Below are positions 36,000 through 47,618 of a stretch of 64,000 nucleotides of DNA, one piece after another. Made by a program: the position numbers and the translations under genes. How positions within the stretch are numbered: the stretch's first letter is position 1; each line of letters begins with the position of its first letter. This DNA comes from Guyanagaster necrorhizus (lineage: Eukaryota > Basidiomycota > Agaricomycetes > Agaricales > Physalacriaceae): assembly GCF_019112545.1 (NCBI RefSeq), contig NW_025064950.1, forward strand, positions 62,001 to 126,000, in the 5' to 3' direction. The notes under the pieces are model-generated. The model saw only the letters and a list, made by a program, of their open reading frames with translations, did not search any database and was not told the DNA's origin.

Positions 36000-38931
36000 T
36001 CTCTCTGATCTATAGTCAGGTGACTGGTTGACATTAAGTTAAATGAGGTACTGGTGGTGAGCATCCCATAGTAGTGGCTTCATAAACATGTCTGCCAGGT
36101 TAGAGTCTCCTCAGACAAAATCAACCTTGATATTACTCTCCTTGACAAGCTTCCAGATATAATGCTCTTGAATGCTAATATGTTTGATCTTTTGGTGAGC
36201 CCTCATGTTTGTAGTAAGGGCAATAGCACCCATATTATCACTATACAGTATACCAGATCAAAGTTGTGGCAACAAAATCTCATCCATCTATAATAGCATC
36301 CACATTCACTATTGGGCAGCTTTAGTCAGTGAGACATATTCTGCCTCAACTGTTGACAGTACCACTGTAGCTTGACACTTAGCACTCTAGCAGACAGATG
36401 CACTAGCCATGACAAATATATCCTAATGTCAACTTTTTTGTGTCACAACAACCTCTCTAATAAGTATTGATGAAGTCCACAAGCATTAAAGATTTATTAC
36501 AGGAATATATGAGCCTATAGTTGAGGGTGCTTTTTATGTAGCCAAGGACATATAATAGAGCTTTCCAGTAGGCCATCTCTGTGTTTGTCTAGAAGCAAGA
36601 CAAGATACTGACTGAATAACAAAGGTCAGAACAAGTTGCCAACTGTCTCCACATGACACATTCAACAAGATTTCAATAGAGAATGTTTATCATCTCATTG
36701 CATTCAGCTTGAGTGGTTGAAGACTAGAAGTTATCAAGTGTGATTCTAACTGATGATAAAGTCAACTAAAATGTGATTTGAGTCAGCCTAAAATCTTGTA
36801 AAACAGTCTCTCAGTATGCTCATTGTGAGAATGAGATAGTGCCTTCACTCAGGTCTTGCTCAATTTTCATTCTCAAGAAGAGATGATCCTCACCTATATC
36901 TTTCAGCTTCCACTTCTCAGCCAGCTCCTCCTTCTAACAGTGTGCTTCCTCTTTGTCTAACAATACTCCCTATATATCATCTATATATGTATCAGTGAAG
37001 ATGTAGTCCCCATCTGAGTATTCCACTGTCTTCATACAGAGGTCTGCTTAAGATAATCTGTATCCTAGGTCCTCATACATTTTTCCAAGCATTTTGAACT
37101 AGCATAATCATTCTGCATTGTACCATAAATCATATAAATAAGCTTGCAGACTTTTTCTTCTTAGCTAGAAACAATATATTGTAAAGGCCATCATATGTAG
37201 ATATTCTTCTTTATTTTGCTATTGAGATATGCTGAGACAAAATCCACCTGCCATAAGTGTAGATTGAGTTTAGTGATAACTGCTGCAGACATCCATATAG
37301 ATTCAAGATGAGTAATAGCAGCTCAGATGTCATTGTAGTCCAAGCCAAGTTGCTGGGTATAGTCTTTTTTTTCTATCAGTCTAGCTTTATCATATGTCTA
37401 GTGTCCATCTCCATCATATTTTATGCCAAAAACCTATTTGCAGTCCATCACATTTACATTCTTAGAAGAATCAATCAGGTCTCAGATATGTTTAGCTATA
37501 TATATTTCATATTTTGTGTCTGTGACCTTTTTCAGCATTCAACATCTGCACACATTGCATCAGAGTAACTCTTTGGAATGTAAGAGTCTGAATGTGAGCT
37601 TGTGGCCATAGAGGCATAGAGATGTTTTGACCTAGTGGCCCAGTCTACATCTATCCCTTGTGCTTCAGCTTCTTTTTGCTGTGATTGATGAGAGTGGATA
37701 ATAGCATTACTGGGATTTGCAAAGCAAGCTGATCATTGGAAAGTTAGTGCAAGATCTGGTGTAATTGGAATCTGGACTGAGAGATTGACAGGATCCTCAA
37801 TTGGAGCTGCTGGCTGTGTTGCATTGACATTAAGTGTATTAATCCCTTCAGCATTATCTTTCCCCTCACTCAATATATTTTTTGCCAATCCCTCCTCAAA
37901 AATGACATCTTGAAACATGAATACATGACCCTAGTCATTAAGCACATGATAGTTTATCTCTGCATAGTTGAGTAGCCTGCACTTCTTTGATTGATCATCA
38001 AATTTGCTTTTGCCATCAATAAGAATACCACCGGCTGTGAGTTGCTTAGCCCAACACATCAGTTCAAACATGTGCAGATATGAGACATCCTGCCTATGGC
38101 CAAGGAATCTCTCTGCTGGGATCTGATTGAAATGTCAACAGGAAGAGATGAGATTTCAGATATGGATCAACATTAAGGCAGTCTCTGCTCAAAATTTGTC
38201 TGGCAGGCTAGAGTCACTAAGAAAAGCATGCACATCCTCTATTATTATATGGATTTTCCTTTCTGCTAAGATATTTTAAGCTGAGAAATGTGAAGCAGTA
38301 AGTTTCAAAATAATTCCATGCTGAGTACAATACTCAGCCTATTTCATCTCTGCAAAATCATGGTTCATTCATAGGTATTTAATCTTTTGGCCAGTCTGAG
38401 TTTCAGCCATATGTTGGAAACCATTGAAGAATGTGATGATCATGCCATCTGATTTATCCTCAAGAAATGCTTCTCACTTTAGCGAGCTTCCACTGTCTAT
38501 CACTATCATCATATATGTCTTTCTACTTGCAGATGCTGTATGCAAGAGATCTTACAAGTCCACAGCCATGAGTTCAAGTGAGTCCACATCTAGATCAGTT
38601 AGTTTATCAAATGGCCAGTGAGTTTGGCAGGCAAGAATGCAATCAACATATTTTTCTGATATGATGTCATCACTAATATTCAGGCCATAGACAAGGCCTT
38701 TTGAGGCTATCTCTTTGATGGTCATTGTGCTTATATGGGTGAGACAACAGTGCCAATCACATAGTGAAATGGCAGTTGCACATAAAGACATAGTTTAAGA
38801 TAATGGAATAGCATTAAGTATATACATCTCATCTGATTCTCATCCAGAGAATAGCTTCCTCTGGGCTTTGTTGCAAACAGACAGTCTTTTATTCTTGAAT
38901 ACAACTGACAACCCAGCTGCATTGAGAGCAC
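36000..38931 (-). pseudogene. C2 integrase, reverse transcriptase and RNase H remnants
   Basis: 38791-38552 has a gag-pre-integrase block (DWHCCLTHISTMTIKEIASK, expected WHxRLxH), followed by CxxC spacing (CILACQTHWPF). 37918-37733 has the VIFEEG block that precedes RT in Copia elements. RT and RNase H sequence continues to about 36.0 kb with many stops. No long reading frame survives. Confidence 0.55.
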
Positions 38932-39019
38932 TCACAGAAATGAGATTTGCTGTGAGAGATGGAGAGTGCAGAGCATTTTTGAAAGTGAGTTGGATTATTT
39001 TCCTATCCACATTGTATAT

Positions 39020-40048
39020 CTATGACACTGTTCCCTTTTCTAGGATTTCAAAATTCCTCCTTTCCTCAACTGCAGAGTTGCTGATACAATAGATGACAGG
39101 ATTATAGCTTGTGAAATCTTTGCAGTTTTTAAAGAAGAAGTCACTTGCTCTTGAATCTATAAATGTTGGAGTGATCTTGGAGTTCTTTCTCTTGAATGTA
39201 GATGTTACAAAGGCTGTATCTGCATTTTCAGCCTCACAGGTAATGTCCTTCACTTCAATCACCTGTGCATCTGTGTTAACCATGTTTTTAGAAGTCTGTT
39301 CTTTGTTGCTCTCATCATCCACATCCTGCAATGCAGGCATCTCATTATCATCATCACCATCATCATCATCTGGTCTATTCACAATGGCACACTCTTTGTC
39401 TATGACATCTGATTTGGTTTCATCCCAGCACCAGAATGACCATGTCCTGTTTCACTTAAATACACATTCTCTCATATCACTGTCCTCAATAATGACATCA
39501 TCCTTGTTGTAGTCAGGGTTTAGATGAACAGCCCTCACCACTAAAACAAAGTGCCTGGTTCCATCTGTTGGTGAGTCAGAAGTGTTTGCAGCAGCATGAT
39601 TAGCCCTATGCTGACATCCAAACTGTCCTTCCTTCTCTCCTCTTGGCCAATAGCAATTTTGAGTAGTGTGTTTTATCCTATTCTGTGCCTTAGATCCAGA
39701 ATTCATGCATCTGACAGAGCAGGAGTTTGTGAATCCAGCTGCCAAGGCTTGAGATTAAGCAGGTCTCTTTCCAATAGCATAGAGTGTCATAGCATGAGTT
39801 TGCAAATGAAAGATAATGTCAGAGGATGAGGCCAATTGATACAAGCTTGGAAGGATGAGCATCCAGTTCTCAGCAGGCAAGATTGAACAGATAATAATGC
39901 TGCAAAATTTCTGGTCTGAAAGTAGAGTCATATGAAGATTGTTGACTACTTTATACTTTATATAGAGATCAGCAATGTGAATATCAATATCACTGGCTCC
40001 ATTGAATTTCATAGCATTCAGCATGAGCTCAGCCTTAGACAAAGCCAT
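39020..40048 (-). pseudogene. C2 gag and protease remnant
   Basis: 40048-39755 encodes a gag start: MALSKAELMLNAMKFNGASD, then LPSLYQLASSSDIIF. 39382-39020 encodes an acidic linker and the aspartic protease start TFIDSRASDFFFKN, where DSGASDHF is expected. The Gly to Arg change in the catalytic triad and several stops show that it is inactive. Confidence 0.6.
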
Positions 40049-40560
40049 GTCTATCTTTTTTGTGTGTTTCTGGAGGATAAAGTCTCAGCACTTCTTTGTC
40101 ATCCTATCTGTCTTGACTTCTAATCCAATTAGATCAAAGATAATCAAGACAATATGTAAATGTGTCAGTTGATCCTAAAATTTCTATTCATCACAGGAGA
40201 GTATGAAAGAATAAATAGATGTGGGCATAGAGTCTGATAGAGGGCCAATGGTGATCACTGAGATTGCTGGACAGGTAATTGTACTGTCAATATAGCCAGA
40301 GACCTTTTTCTTTTAATATTTTGGTAATCTGTAGCTTCCATGAAGTGAAGTTCTTCTCATTGAAGTGTTTGTTTGTGTCTGGGAGTATAGTGACTCCAGG
40401 TATGCTTGACAACATGTCTGCAATGACCAGGCAGTGGCATGAGGTGGTATGTAGGCAGGTGTTGTGAGTAAAGTGGTTTCAAAGTAGTGAATCACATCAA
40501 ATAAAAGTTTTTGCTGTGTGTTTTTCTTGACTGATTGATTCTAGGCAACCAAAGCTATAA

Positions 40561-40726
40561 CTTAAAGATGAAGAACAATAATGAGATCTCAGTCAGCACA
40601 GCAAAGGTGTAAATGACTGAGATACAGTAATATGTGAGAGCAGCTTTTATAGGTGATCAAGATAAATATAAAAAAGATAACTGAGAAAGAGAGAGAATAT
40701 AAGTATGGCCTATAGATCCATCTTCA
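40561..40726 (-). repeat. C2 5' LTR, 166 bp
   Basis: The sense strand starts TGAAGATGGATCTATAGGCC and ends CATCTTTAAG. It aligns along its full length with 35831-35996. The following sense sequence TTATAGCTTTGG is the candidate primer-binding site, but I could not match it to a tRNA. Confidence 0.75.
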
Positions 40727-41039
40727 ACAGAGCTTAGAGTGATAGCATCACAGTAGGTGGTTCAGACTGAGCATTTGATGTCAACATAATCTCATATAAC
40801 TCAGTATTTTCCTCCTCAAGATTAACATGAGTCATGTTGAAATAGACATTTCACTTGATAAACACCATCCTGCTCTCTAGCCAGTAAATATGGAATCTAT
40901 TGCTTATTTCATTAAATCTGATCCACTGATCCTCACATATACAGCTATCTAACTTTATAGGTTAGTCTCAAGGCATGCCCAGCACTTTTCTCCTCATTCT
41001 TATAACCCTTTGAGATTGGGCTTTTTTCTCATGACTGTC

Positions 41040-41806
41040 TCATAGGGTGTCTTGCTATTTAGAGCCTTTGTTGATGCTCTATTAAGTATCCAAACAGCAT
41101 GGCAAACAGCCTCAGCCCATAGGAAGCAAGGTAAGCCACTTGAATGCAGCATAGCCCTGATCTTTTCAATAACCATGCAATTGTATCATGCAGTCATCTT
41201 TCTTGCTGTGCCAACATTTCTCAGATGCAAGACAAATGCCTTGTCAATGTATTCACCTGCACAGTGTGAATGGAGGATTTTTACAGAGCATTCATGCTGG
41301 ATATGGATGTGAGCTTCATGAGCTTGGTATGCTATCAAAGCTTCACTCTTCTGGCATAAGAACTTGAGGTAAACCCAATGAGTGCTGTCATCAATGAATG
41401 AGATGAAGTAATAATATTTACATAGGGATTCCATGGGTGCAGGTCTCTATAAATCAGAGTGAATTTCATCTCTAATATCAGTTGTGCATTCTCCCTCTTG
41501 AGCCTTAGATACTGGCTTTCATGTGGTCTTGGCATAGACATATGACTCACAGAACTGTGGTTTTCCAGATGACTTGTCAAGCTTTATCCCTGTCACAAAG
41601 CTCTTCCTAACCAGATGACAGGCAACTTCAGATGAAATGTGACTCATACAGTGGTGCAATTGGTTCAAGATAAGCACCTTCTCAGCTGCTCCAGCAGAAT
41701 CTCCCTCATGACAAACCTGATATAGACTGCCACCATTCTTGGGGACAACCCCAACTACCTTCTCATCTGGTGCATGGATAGTGCATTTTCTGCCACCAAA
41801 GGTCAA
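41040..41806 (-). pseudogene. C1 gag-pre-integrase and integrase remnant
   Basis: The 41806-41519 stretch carries the protease-integrase linker and a gag-pre-integrase-like block: LYQVCHEG, NQLHHCMSHISSEVACHLV (the L/LHxRxxHIS motif). The 41434-41186 stretch has the integrase core start, YYYFISFIDDSTHWVYLKFL. Further integrase sequence continues to about 41.04 kb, with stops. Confidence 0.7.
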
Positions 41807-42237
41807 CTGAAAACCAAGATCATCAAGTCAGCCAACTGAGATGAATGTATAGTCAGCTTCAGAAGAGTACATGACTCAGTGAGTTGCAGATTGCTTGCAT
41901 TTGTGCTATTTGGCACATCAATGCTTATCTTGCTCTTTCTGGCTGTGAAAAATTTTTGAGTATTTGCAGCATGGAATGCCTTAAGCAGGACAGACTCAAA
42001 TGAGTTGAAATCCCCATGGTAAGGGGAAATATTGCATGTACAGCCAGAGTCATAGAGTTCAGTATGAACTCAGTTATCAGATGAGTTTATAGCATTGATA
42101 ACAGCTGTGACTGACTCTTCAAAAGCAGATACTTCCTCCAAAATCAGCATGCCAGATGTAGCATCTGATTTTCTGTTGACAAAGGAGTTTACATCACTCC
42201 AGTTGACATCTGAGGACAACACACTGCTCAGCTCATC

Positions 42238-43322
42238 CTACAACTCATCACCAATCTCCAAAAAAAGATCAGCACCATCATCTTGATTCTCTGAGTCCTC
42301 TGACAAGCCCTTGATTTCAGACTCATCAGACTCAGAAACCATGGCCAGAAATGGCATATCACTAGCATCATCAACTTCAAATGCACTGCTGGCTTTCCAG
42401 TCTGAATCTGATGATTCTACAGCCATATTGTCTATTTCTCTCTTTGATTCAAAATCCTTGCCACCAATGCCTGATGACTTCTTCTCCAGGCATTTATTTT
42501 TGGAGTGCCCTTCCTTCCTGCATCTCCAGCACAATTTCTGGCTGAGTGTCTTGCTCTTTTTGTTGCCACCAGAGTTTGATGACACAGCCATGGCTTTATC
42601 CTGCTCCATGTCCTTTCTCTTTCCAGACTGCCAGCTGTGCTTAGCTTGCTTACACTCCAGCTGGTCATATTCCTCAGAAATGGCATGGATCAGATTCTCA
42701 GAATCAATCTCTTGTTGGAACTGAAGAGCTTTGCTGCTGAGGAGAGTCAATGCATGCTTGGCAAGATAGAGGGGGATAGAGGTGAGAATCATTGAGCAGT
42801 AATCCTTCTCCTTGATGATAACACCAGCAGAAATTAATGACTCTAATTTCATTGACAGGCTGTCCAGAAACTCATGAACATTGCCTTTGGCTGGACAATG
42901 TGACTCCATAAGCTGCTGCCAAAGGTCAGTCTGTGTATAGCCACTCATATTGGTGAACTCCTTTTCAATCTTTGTCCAGGCTTCAGTGACTGTGGGGAGA
43001 TGCTGGATCTTCATAGTGACTGAGTCAGGGATCTTCAAGAGCAGAACATTCTTGGCTACAGCCTCATCTTTCTCCCATTCATATAGCTCAGCCATGAGGG
43101 CCATTGTGGATGCAATGAGAGTGGGTCAGGGCTTTGATCCATCAAAGTGATCCTATTTCTCTTTGGCTTGAACACCAGTGCAAAAGCAGAGGTAGAAGAT
43201 AGACCAATTGTCACCAGATGTGTTCAGTGTGGGGATGTTTGATGGTGCACCTGTAATCAAGGCAGCAATGGCAGAAGTGATTTTGAGTGTGAAGGATAGG
43301 ATAGAGTAATTCTCAGGGCCCA
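42238..43322 (-). pseudogene. C1 gag (UBN2-like) with CCHC zinc knuckle
   Basis: The frame can start at the ATG in the primer-binding site (43322): MGPENYSILSFTL. Stops near 43155 and 43128 break KEK(W)DHFDGSKP(R)P. It is then open from 43104 to 42238: LKIPDSVTMKIQHLPTVTEA, FLDSLSMKLESLI and a knuckle CWRCRKEGHSKNKC (about 42527-42486), followed by an acidic Ser-rich tail. The organisation is that of Copia gag polyproteins of the UBN2/DUF4219 type. Confidence 0.75.
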
Positions 43323-43327
43323 TAACC
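43316..43327 (-). other. C1 primer-binding site for a half initiator tRNA-Met
   Basis: The sense strand reads GGTTATGGGCCC directly after the LTR. This is complementary to the anticodon stem-loop GGGCCCATAACC of eukaryotic initiator tRNA-Met. Priming by the internal part of this tRNA is established for Drosophila copia. Confidence 0.7.
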
Positions 43328-43580
43328 TTTAAGAAAGTGACATGCATTTGCAAGACCTAATAGTATACACTCTTAGCTATCTTATAGACTATAGGTATCA
43401 ATCAGTAGGGTAAACATAGTAGCATAGGTAAACACTCATCCTCACATGGCATAGCAATAAGCAGAAACATAGTGAGGGTGCTCGACAGTCCATATTCAGT
43501 ATATAATGTCCATCCCGACATAAAAGGGTATTGAGCTGCACCAGTGGGATACAATGGAGCTCCTGCTTGCTAATCCGACA
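43328..43580 (-). repeat. C1 5' LTR, 253 bp
   Basis: The sense strand starts TGTCGGATTAGC at 43580 and ends CTTAAA at 43328, immediately before the primer-binding site. Three CpGs remain in its outer part (43483, 43516, 43576). The partner LTR has TpG or CpA at all three. Confidence 0.85.
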
Positions 43581-43585
43581 TAGGT

Positions 43586-43885
43586 ATCATGCAGTTCATG
43601 AGACAGTACAGTTCAGCTCAGGCTGCACAGACATCACATATATCTAATGTTGAGAATGACCTAAGCTTCGATACCCAGCATCCTTGTGAGGTAAAAAGCA
43701 CACTTTTTGGAAAGCCGGGCTCTCAGTGGAAAGCCATGGCGACTAGTGAATACGTGCCAGAGTGTGGAAGTTATGTCATAATTACAGAATCTATGGCAGA
43801 TAAATTATTGATAGCAAGTAGAAAGCATGTGGATACATCCAATCAAAGCAAAGAAAGTTTTCCGTAAATACCAGTGAATGCACTC
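43586..43885. other. Spacer between C1 and the first host gene
   Basis: This 300-bp stretch has normal CpG density. It contains an unremarkable plus-strand open frame (43589-43867) with no recognisable domain. It probably includes the 3' untranslated region and terminator of the neighbouring minus-strand gene. Confidence 0.4.
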
Positions 43886-46800
43886 TCATTCCATCCTATT
43901 AAACTGTGCCGTTTTACTCCAGCTCTTTTGTTGGAATTCATCCACTTCTAACGGCTTCAAGACCGCATCCTTCAGCTTCGTATCCCCATATTCTCGCAGA
44001 CGCAGAAGGACCGTGACAAAATGGTAGACCTCGATGGGCGAGGAAATATTGAATGTTTGAACATTGCGCTCAACGATGTAGATGGTCTAAGATGAGATAA
44101 GCGTAGGCATAGCAGTACAAGAAGAGAACTTACCTCGGAGTCGCTCGAACACCAAGCCATAAGCACAGCTCCTTCAACGCCATCCGTCGCCAATGCGAAA
44201 ACAGCTTGTTTAGTCACTCCTAGACTTGCAAGATACCTAACCGAAGCTTCTGCGTACATTTTTGCTTGCACGACGGCCTTCGCGTACGTCTGGGTAGGCT
44301 TCTTGTATTCGGCAACGAAAACGGCGAAGAGAAGTTTAGTGTGCAGTTCCTTAGTGTTCATTACCACCCCAGTGGGGAATGTCATCTTGGGTGCTAATTT
44401 CGTCACTGAGCACGTCACCGAAAATGGCTGCAGCAAGTTTTCTTTTCTGGTCGCCCGGGTACCGTTTGATCCTTGCTTGTCGTCGGTCCGCCTCCCTACT
44501 TCCTCGTCAGGTACCTGAATATGCCCTTCCTGCTCTTCCGCAATTGCGAGTAGCTCGCTTTGCGTCGTTGCAGACTTCACTCGCCTGGAGTTACGAGCAG
44601 GCTGGGATCTCTTAGCCTTCGGCTTCTCCGACACTGCATTTTCATCTGGCTCAGNNNNNNNNNNNNNNNNNNNNNNNNNNNNNNNNNNNNNNNNNNNNNN
44701 NNNNNNNNNNNNNNNNNNNNNNNNNNNNNNNNNNNNNNNNNNNNNNNNNNNNNNNNNNNNNNNNNNNNNNNNNNNNNNNNNNNNNNNNNNNNNNNNNNNN
44801 NNNNNNNNNNNNNNNNNNNNNNNNNNNNNNNNNNNNNNNNNNNNNNNNNNNNNNNNNNNNNNNNNNNNNNNNNNNNNNNNNNNNNNNNNNNNNNNNNNNN
44901 NNNNNNNNNNNNNNNNNNNNNNNNNNNNNNNNNNNNNNNNNNNNNNNNNNNNNNNNNNNNNNNNNNNNNNNNNNNNNNNNNNNNNNNNNNNNNNNNNNNN
45001 NNNNNNNNNNNNNNNNNNNNNNNNNNNNNNNNNNNNNNNNNNNNNNNNNNNNNNNNNNNNNNNNNNNNNNNNNNNNNNNNNNNNNNNNNNNNNNNNNNNN
45101 NNNNNNNNNNNNNNNNNNNNNNNNNNNNNNNNNNNNNNNNNNNNNNNNNNNNNNNNNNNNNNNNNNNNNNNNNNNNNNNNNNNNNNNNNNNNNNNNNNNN
45201 NNNNNNNNNNNNNNNNNNNNNNNNNNNNNNNNNNNNNNNNNNNNNNNNNNNNNNNNNNNNNNNNNNNNNNNNNNNNNNNNNNNNNNNNNNNNNNNNNNNN
45301 NNNNNNNNNNNNNNNNNNNNNNNNNNNNNNNNNNNNNNNNNNNNNNNNNNNNNNNNNNNNNNNNNNNNNNNNNNNNNNNNNNNNNNNNNNNNNNNNNNNN
45401 NNNNNNNNNNNNNNNNNNNNNNNNNNNNNNNNNNNNNNNNNNNNNNNNNNNNNNNNNNNNNNNNNNNNNNNNNNNNNNNGCTCGATAGGAGGTTTCATAT
45501 ACTTGGTCATTTCCTCATAGAATTCAAGCATCTCGTTAATCTCGTCAGCAGCTTCGACACTTCCATGAGCATTTATGCGCAATGGTATATTGCTCAAACT
45601 GATAATTTTGCGATCGTGTGCATAGCTTGAGAAAGAAAGCTTTGCGGCAGGGGATATGCCAGCCAAGGACTTCGCACCTAACCTGGTGGGAACAAGATAT
45701 CAGAACGGGTAGTTTAAAGCAACCAAAATAGAAGGCCTACGCTGAACAAGACAAGGCATCTGCGCTCTTCGAACGCTTACCAGTCTTTCCATTATTAGAA
45801 GAACCACCATCCGTCTTTGTTCTGAAAAAGAGTTAGAGGAAATCGAATGAAGCATGAGCAGTCTAGATTCACTGTTGTCGTCCACGTTCTTCAGCCTGAG
45901 CTGACGCCCTATCTGACGGGGTCTTCGAACCTGTAGCTCCAAGGGAGGGCTCTCGGGGATATGTGAGATCGATATCGGGCACAAAGGGTGTAAGATCTGC
46001 TGGAGGAAATTCTCGTTTGCTGTCTGCAGACAGCGAGCGCCGCGGATGGCGTGCAGATGTAGCCTTCGAAGAGGCCCGCGTATTCCGCTTTTTGGAGTCA
46101 GCCATGTTGTATGAACAGCAGTGAGTTGATGAAGGATCGGAAGGTGCTGTGTGGTCGGTGTCACTGTTTAAATAGATAAAGGACAACGTTAAGGCCAAAT
46201 GAAGTGACTCCCACCATTTTTCCACCGTATTTAGCCAACAAACAATCCTTTGTTCCCATTGTTCTTCTTCGGAACCGGAATCATCATCATCAATGGTATC
46301 TGATCTCCACGGCAGTCGTTTGAACGTCGGAGTTCGGCTTTGGGCAACGATTCCCTCGACATGCGCCCGGAGGCCGATGATGAATTGTGCAAATTTGAGA
46401 CCACTGACCGCGTCAGTGAGGTCGTACACTCCTAATGAGGGGTCTATACGCGTCCCATCTGCGTGCGCAAAATGAACTGCAGGCTATTCAAATTTATTCA
46501 GTGGCGCTAATGAGTCAGGAGAAGCTGACACACTAGATCAGGGTCCACGCATACATTGTCAAGCCAACCGAAGACCACCCGGCCTACCAACCCTGTTTTC
46601 GACAGAATAATTCCAATAACAGGCCCAGCAATTCCCCAAGTAGAACGCTGATAAACAACACCGCTCATTAGGCTGAAAATGTCTTCTTCATCCGTGACAC
46701 AAAGGTACGGGAGAACAACAGAGTTCGGGTGTCGCCAATAAGCAAGAACGTGACCATCAAGGGGAACGTAAGATGACTGGGCAGACGTCGGATCCGTTGA

Positions 46801-47479
46801 AGCCTCCGTGCGTTCATAGCTGGTGTCACTATCGGAGGATGATTCGTCATCGTAGGAAGTTTCAGAGTCGTATTCTTCCTGCGATGGTTCGTTGGAGCGT
46901 TCCGCTCTCATCATAGAAACGTGCCCCGAAGCTTCATCGTCTACAATTGGCCTCGGCCGTTGAATATCTTCAACGATATGAGATATCAGCAATGAAGCAT
47001 GTCCGTCCCCCATCTTGTTCAGAGAATGTGATGATCGTGGTCGAACGAACGCAACATCTTGCCTACAAACAATCTCGTTAGGAAATAGATCAATTGATTC
47101 CATTCAAACGCACCCACATTATATATGACTTATCATAGCACACAAACGACAGCGAACGTATAAGAAGCGACCAAAATGGTATCGTTGACTGCCTAGTATC
47201 ATCCTTCGAACCGCCGGCGAGAGCTTTGAGCGCGCCAACAGTCGAAAGCAGTAGATCCAAAATATCTAGTACTTCCGAGGAGGAATCTGTGAGATGTTCT
47301 GGTGAACATTCTAGGATAATTTCTAGCTCCTCGAGTAACGGAGACGCCCGAGAAGAGACAGGTGGGTATGGGCCATTGGCAAGTCGTGATGGGATTGGAG
47401 AGTCAAGTAAGCACGCCAATTGCTGTATCTCAGTGGGCCATTCTGCAGCGCGCGAGACATTGAAATTCAGGGAAGACAT
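43886..47479 (-). CDS. Conserved fungal protein of unknown function, interrupted by an assembly gap
   Basis: The probable start is the ATG at 47479 (MSSLNFNVSRAAEWPTEI). Exons then encode EIVCRQDVAFVRPRSSHS, DGHASLLISHIVEDIQR, an acidic Ser/Asp-rich linker, VPLDGHVLAYWRHPNSVVLP, WGIAGPVIGI, and VHFAHADGTRIDPSLGVYDL after an intron. A 51-nt intron (GTGGGA..CTTAAC..CAG, about 46210-46160) joins this to a basic Ser-rich part containing MADSKKRNTRASSKAT at 46105. The last part (44654-43886) has LHTKLLFAVFVAEYKK, VTKQAVFALATDGVEGAVLM and VYHFVTVLLRLREYG, ending FNRME. The EYKK placement recalls PD-(D/E)XK folds, but that is only a suggestion. It may instead be two adjacent genes, with the second starting at 46105. 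An 825-nt gap hides the middle. Confidence 0.6.
44655..45479. other. Assembly gap, 825 N
   Basis: A run of N inside the preceding gene. Any reading frame drawn through it is an artefact. Confidence 1.
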
Positions 47480-47609
47480 ATCACAGTCAGTGGTATAATC
47501 CTTCGTGGTGGGGCGTCGTTGAAAGAGGAAGACGACGGTCGTCGTGCCGTTCAGTGGCAATGGAGCATGTTCAACTTTACGATTCGGGCCTGTAACTGAA
47601 CATCTCAGC

Positions 47610-47618
47610 CACGTGATC
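47610..47618 (-). promoter_or_regulatory. CACGTGATC box upstream of the 47479 start
   Basis: CACGTGATC on the plus strand, 131 nt upstream of the minus-strand ATG at 47479. CACGTG is the core site of bHLH factors such as Cbf1-like proteins. The same nine bases occur upstream of two other host genes in this window. Confidence 0.4.

Larger units (their letters stand above)
35831..40726 (-). mobile_element. C2: Ty1/Copia retrotransposon nested in C1
   Basis: Two similar 166-bp direct repeats (35831-35996 and 40561-40726) enclose a complete but decayed Copia internal region. Integrase of C1 lies to the right and RT of C1 to the left, so C2 inserted between them. No clear target duplication was found (CTGGG on the left, ACAGA on the right). 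CpG is almost absent. Confidence 0.8.
34462..43580 (-). mobile_element. C1: Ty1/Copia LTR retrotransposon, split by C2
   Basis: LTRs at 34462-34662 and 43328-43580 are flanked by TAGGT at 34457-34461 and 43581-43585. Sense order is LTR, primer-binding site, gag with CCHC knuckle, gag-pre-integrase and integrase, C2 insertion, RT and RNase H, LTR. This is the Copia order (integrase before RT). It is strongly CpG-depleted except in the outermost 100 bp on the right. Confidence 0.88.

Noticed and set aside
43589..43867. 92-codon plus-strand frame next to C1
   Set aside because: No domain, no neighbouring exon and no promoter signal. It is probably a chance frame in spacer DNA.
43972..45666. A 564-codon minus-strand frame and a 356-codon plus-strand frame across the same interval
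   Set aside because: Both run through the 825-nt N gap and contain only unknown residues in the middle. Only the flanking minus-strand parts are supported.
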